Assembly (NCBI GenBank): GCA_038874185.1
Contig: JAVZCX010000006.1
Span: 1 to 35,334, forward strand
Reading direction: 5' to 3'
Length of the DNA: 35,334 nucleotides
Origin: DTQF01 sp038874185
GTDB lineage: Archaea; Micrarchaeota; Micrarchaeia; CABMEP01
The position numbers and the translations under genes are program-made. A model generated the notes under the pieces. It saw only the letters and a program-made list of their open reading frames with translations. It had not been told where the DNA came from and searched no databases. Shown in pieces: positions 34,413 through 35,334 of the stretch (positions are counted from its first letter, which is position 1; every line of letters begins with the position of its first letter).

Positions 34413-34634
34413 ATGGAAAATGTTGATCTTAATGAAGAATACATAACAACAGGAATAGATAAATTCATGCGTTTACTTTACGAAAGGAAAAGAGTTGAAA
34501 TATCACAGATAGCTAAAGAAATGAATGTGCCGGAAGAAACAGTAGAGTACTGGTCCTATATTCTTGAAAATCAGGGTTTGGTAAAAATCAGCTATACACT
34601 TGCTTCCATCTATATAGAATGGATTTCAAGCTGA
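34413..34634 (+). CDS. Small winged-helix-like protein
   Basis: A 73-residue protein dominated by a helix-turn-helix: F-M-R-L-L-Y-E-R-K-R-V-E-I-S, then Q-I-A-K-E-M-N-V-P-E-E-T-V-E-Y-W, then a short wing (G-L-V-K-I-S-Y). Two adjacent ATGs (34410, 34413) are possible; GGCGAT ending at 34409 favours the second. It is followed 27 bp later by the secretion ATPase gene on the same strand and is probably co-transcribed with it. It may act as a regulator, or as an accessory of the ATPase, since small winged-helix proteins also work as protein-protein adaptors. The last reading is a guess. Confidence 0.72.
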   Translation: MENVDLNEEYITTGIDKFMRLLYERKRVEISQIAKEMNVPEETVEYWSYILENQGLVKISYTLASIYIEWISS

Positions 34635-34661
34635 TTATATTAGTTGCGCATCGGTGATGAA

Positions 34662-35334
34662 TTGAAAGACAAAAATGAAAACAGAGAAGAACTTGAGCTT
34701 ATGAGGAAGGCGCTTGAAGAAAAAAAAGAAGAGAAAAATGAAAAAATCAAAGAACAAAGAGACGAAAAAAAAGAAGAGAAAAAGAAAGAAGAAGAAATTG
34801 AGGAAAAAATCCTTGAGAAATATTCTTTTGATGCGCAGGGAATACCTGTAGAAGTGAAGATAACTGAATCTAAAAAAGATTACACCCCACAATATATCAT
34901 ACAGATACCGCTAATTGCAGAAGGAACTAAACTTATCCTTAATGCCTTGAAGGCAGAGCTCATAACAAAAGTGAAGATAGATATTGCAATGCTTACGGAC
35001 CAAAGGCAGATGAAGGATATCCAGGCAAAATTCGAAGTTAAGGCTAATGAATTACTCGACCGGCAATTCTCTGGCTTGACTCCTGAAAAAAGAAAGGTTC
35101 TATCATCCTATTTAATCCAGCACACGCTTGGATTAGGAGAGCTTGAGATATTAATGTCTGATGAAAACCTGGAAGATATTGTAATAAACAGCCCAGCAGA
35201 ACCCATTCAAGTTTATCATAAAAGACATGGCTGGTGTTCAACAAATCTTTGGATAAGAAGAGATGATACTGTTTATGAATATGCATCTAATATAGGAAGG
35301 AGAGTTGGAAGACAAATAAATGTATTGAATCCAA
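34662..35334 (+). CDS. Type II/IV secretion (FlaI/GspE-family) ATPase, N-terminal part
   Basis: The open frame continues past the window end; about 224 residues are visible. The first ~50 residues are a Lys/Glu-rich, probably coiled or disordered tail. The typical N-terminal domain of archaeal pilus/archaellum ATPases follows: L-G-L-G-E-L-E-I-L-M-S-D, L-E-D-I-V-I-N-S-P-A-E-P-I, V-Y-H-K-R-H-G-W-C-S-T-N, I-G-R-R-V-G-R-Q-I. Walker motifs would lie beyond the window. The start is TTG at 34662, supported by GGTGAT 3 nt upstream; an in-frame TAG at 34641 limits alternatives. It likely powers assembly of the pilins encoded at 24418-30527; a TadC/FlaJ-like membrane platform gene would be expected next. 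Confidence 0.88.
   Translation, partial: MKDKNENREELELMRKALEEKKEEKNEKIKEQRDEKKEEKKKEEEIEEKILEKYSFDAQGIPVEVKITESKKDYTPQYIIQIPLIAEGTKLILNALKAELITKVKIDIAMLTDQRQMKDIQAKFEVKANELLDRQFSGLTPEKRKVLSSYLIQHTLGLGELEILMSDENLEDIVINSPAEPIQVYHKRHGWCSTNLWIRRDDTVYEYASNIGRRVGRQINVLNP

Overview
The window is from a low-GC archaeon. Archaeal diagnostics include aEF1A followed by uS10 (rpsJ), ribosomal protein eS8, archaeal-type cofactor-independent phosphoglycerate mutase, a KEOPS Cgi121-like subunit, a UbiA-family ether-lipid synthase, a geranylgeranyl reductase, an archaeal secretion ATPase and class III (type IV pilin) signal peptides. The gene complement and the style of the surface proteins (NosD-like beta-helix modules ending in D-x-D-G-N-G-x-C-D motifs) suggest a DPANN-type lineage. 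That placement is an inference and was not tested.

Layout. 1-8692 (minus) encodes a secreted Cys-rich repeat protein that runs off the window and, directly upstream and overlapping by one base, a 2770-residue secreted beta-helix/Ig-like protein. 8851-9339 is an MTH1-like Nudix gene broken by three in-frame stops. 9431-18556 holds metabolic and membrane genes: apgM, geranylgeranyl reductase, tRNA-Gly(UCC), a MarC-like protein, an APC permease, an exported Lon-type protease, the UbiA-family enzyme, an unrecognised 340-residue protein and a Mut7-C/PIN protein. 18650-24242 is housekeeping: a Rad50-like ATPase, enolase, tRNA-Ser(UGA), uS10 and aEF1A. 24418-31925 (minus) is one tightly packed surface-appendage operon: a KaiC/FlaH-like ATPase with a long Lys-rich tail, a large pilin-like protein, a 964-residue repeat protein and four small pilin-like proteins. 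31996-34634 contains thioredoxin, eS8, Cgi121 and two winged-helix-like proteins. 34662 to the end is the N-terminal part of a FlaI/GspE-family secretion ATPase.

How they work together. apgM and enolase catalyse consecutive steps of lower glycolysis/gluconeogenesis. The UbiA-family enzyme and the reductase both belong to archaeal ether-lipid synthesis. The pilin operon, the FlaH-like ATPase and the FlaI-like ATPase probably form a type IV pilus-like machine split over two nearby transcription units, with the winged-helix proteins between them as candidate regulators. The most unusual items are the Nudix gene with stops only, the perfect 312-bp tandem repeats inside the pilus operon's large protein, the ATPases with charged tails, and a protein with three internal HTH-like repeats next to a palindromic divergent promoter.

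Expression signals. Many starts follow GGTGAT- or GTGAT-type ribosome binding sites about 4 nt before the start codon, including apparent TTG starts. Several first genes lack such a site and instead have a TATA-like box ending 19-23 nt before ATG, as expected for leaderless mRNAs. No CRISPR array, insertion sequence or integrase was seen, and no gene-free stretch longer than about 300 bases exists.
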